Assembly: GCA_016870235.1 (NCBI GenBank)
Contig: VGCB01000239.1
Location: 1 to 5,282, forward strand
Source of the DNA: Actinomycetota bacterium
GTDB lineage: Bacteria > Actinomycetota > Thermoleophilia > Gaiellales > Gaiellaceae
Length of the DNA: 5,282 bases
Reading direction: 5' to 3'
A program made the position numbers and the translations under genes. The notes under the pieces are model-generated. The model was given only the letters and a program-made list of their open reading frames with translations, searched no databases and was not told the origin of the DNA. Positions 5,175 to 5,282 of the stretch are shown here, piece after piece. Position 1 is the stretch's first letter. Each line of letters opens with the position of its first letter.

Positions 5175-5282
5175 TCAGGCGGGCACGAGCCCGGTCGCGC
5201 GGAGCCGCGCGCCAACCGCCACGACGTCCCCGACGACGACGAGCGCCGGCGAGGGCAGCCCGTCGGCAGCGTCGGCCAGGTC
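5175..5282 (-). CDS. cobA: Uroporphyrinogen-III C-methyltransferase (SUMT), C-terminal end only
   Basis: Only the last 35 codons and the TGA stop (5177-5175) are in the window. The peptide contains SPALVVVGDVVAV, the closing strand typical of SAM-dependent tetrapyrrole methylases of the SUMT/CobA type, which methylate uroporphyrinogen III to precorrin-2 for siroheme and cobalamin synthesis. About 16 residues follow this strand, so no uroporphyrinogen-III synthase (HemD) domain is fused at the C-terminus, as happens in some bacteria. It ends 43 bp upstream of the alr start on the same strand. With so little sequence, a related precorrin methylase is possible. Confidence 0.7.
   Translation of the reverse strand, partial: DLADAADGLPSPALVVVGDVVAVGARLRATGLVPA

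Noticed and set aside
5132..5215. 28-codon N-terminal extension of alanine racemase
   Set aside because: It overlaps the SUMT coding end and carries no family similarity; GTG 5131 leads straight into the conserved start.
1..5282. tRNA, rRNA, CRISPR, IS elements, riboswitches
   Set aside because: No cloverleaf-like sequence, spaced repeats, terminal inverted repeats with a transposase, or leader-length gap was seen by eye.

Overview
The window is very GC-rich, densely packed bacterial DNA. Every base belongs to a gene or to a short intergenic gap, and the longest gap is 180 bp. GC-biased third codon positions, GTG starts, several genes without a Shine-Dalgarno sequence and the gene families present all suggest a high-GC actinobacterium. 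A deep lineage such as Thermoleophilia is possible, but no marker in the window fixes the taxonomy.

Layout from left to right. (1) On the minus strand, a phenylacetate-CoA-ligase-like adenylating enzyme (831-2219) runs into an SCP-x/lipid-transfer-type thiolase (834 to beyond the left edge) through a 4-bp ATGA overlap. (2) A 180-bp divergent intergenic region (2220-2399) serves both this pair and the next unit. (3) On the plus strand, two small carboxymuconolactone decarboxylase (CMD) family proteins (2400-2780 and 2777-3169) are joined by a 4-bp GTGA overlap. (4) A 30-bp convergent gap follows, then on the minus strand a two-domain VOC/catechol-2,3-dioxygenase-like protein (3200-4045). Its start is preceded by a strong, locally AT-rich 28-bp inverted repeat (4051-4078) that overlaps a -10-like hexamer. 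(5) Further upstream on the minus strand lie a complete alanine racemase (4097-5131) and, at the right edge, the last 35 codons of a uroporphyrinogen-III C-methyltransferase.

The right end holds ordinary housekeeping genes: D-alanine for peptidoglycan, and siroheme/corrinoid precursor synthesis. The rest looks like an accessory catabolic cluster: CoA activation of a carboxylic acid, thiolytic or retro-Claisen cleavage, CMD-type small enzymes and a VOC ring-cleavage-like protein. Together they suggest breakdown of an aromatic or cyclic compound. The substrate is not determined, and the joint pathway is inferred from gene proximity. No regulator, transporter, transposase, RNA gene or CRISPR array is visible.

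The most informative non-coding signals are the MarR-like dyad in front of the VOC gene and the matching ATCATG-N5-ATGA start architecture of the VOC and ligase genes. I see no clearly new biological system. The findings are specific, testable oddities in an otherwise recognisable locus.
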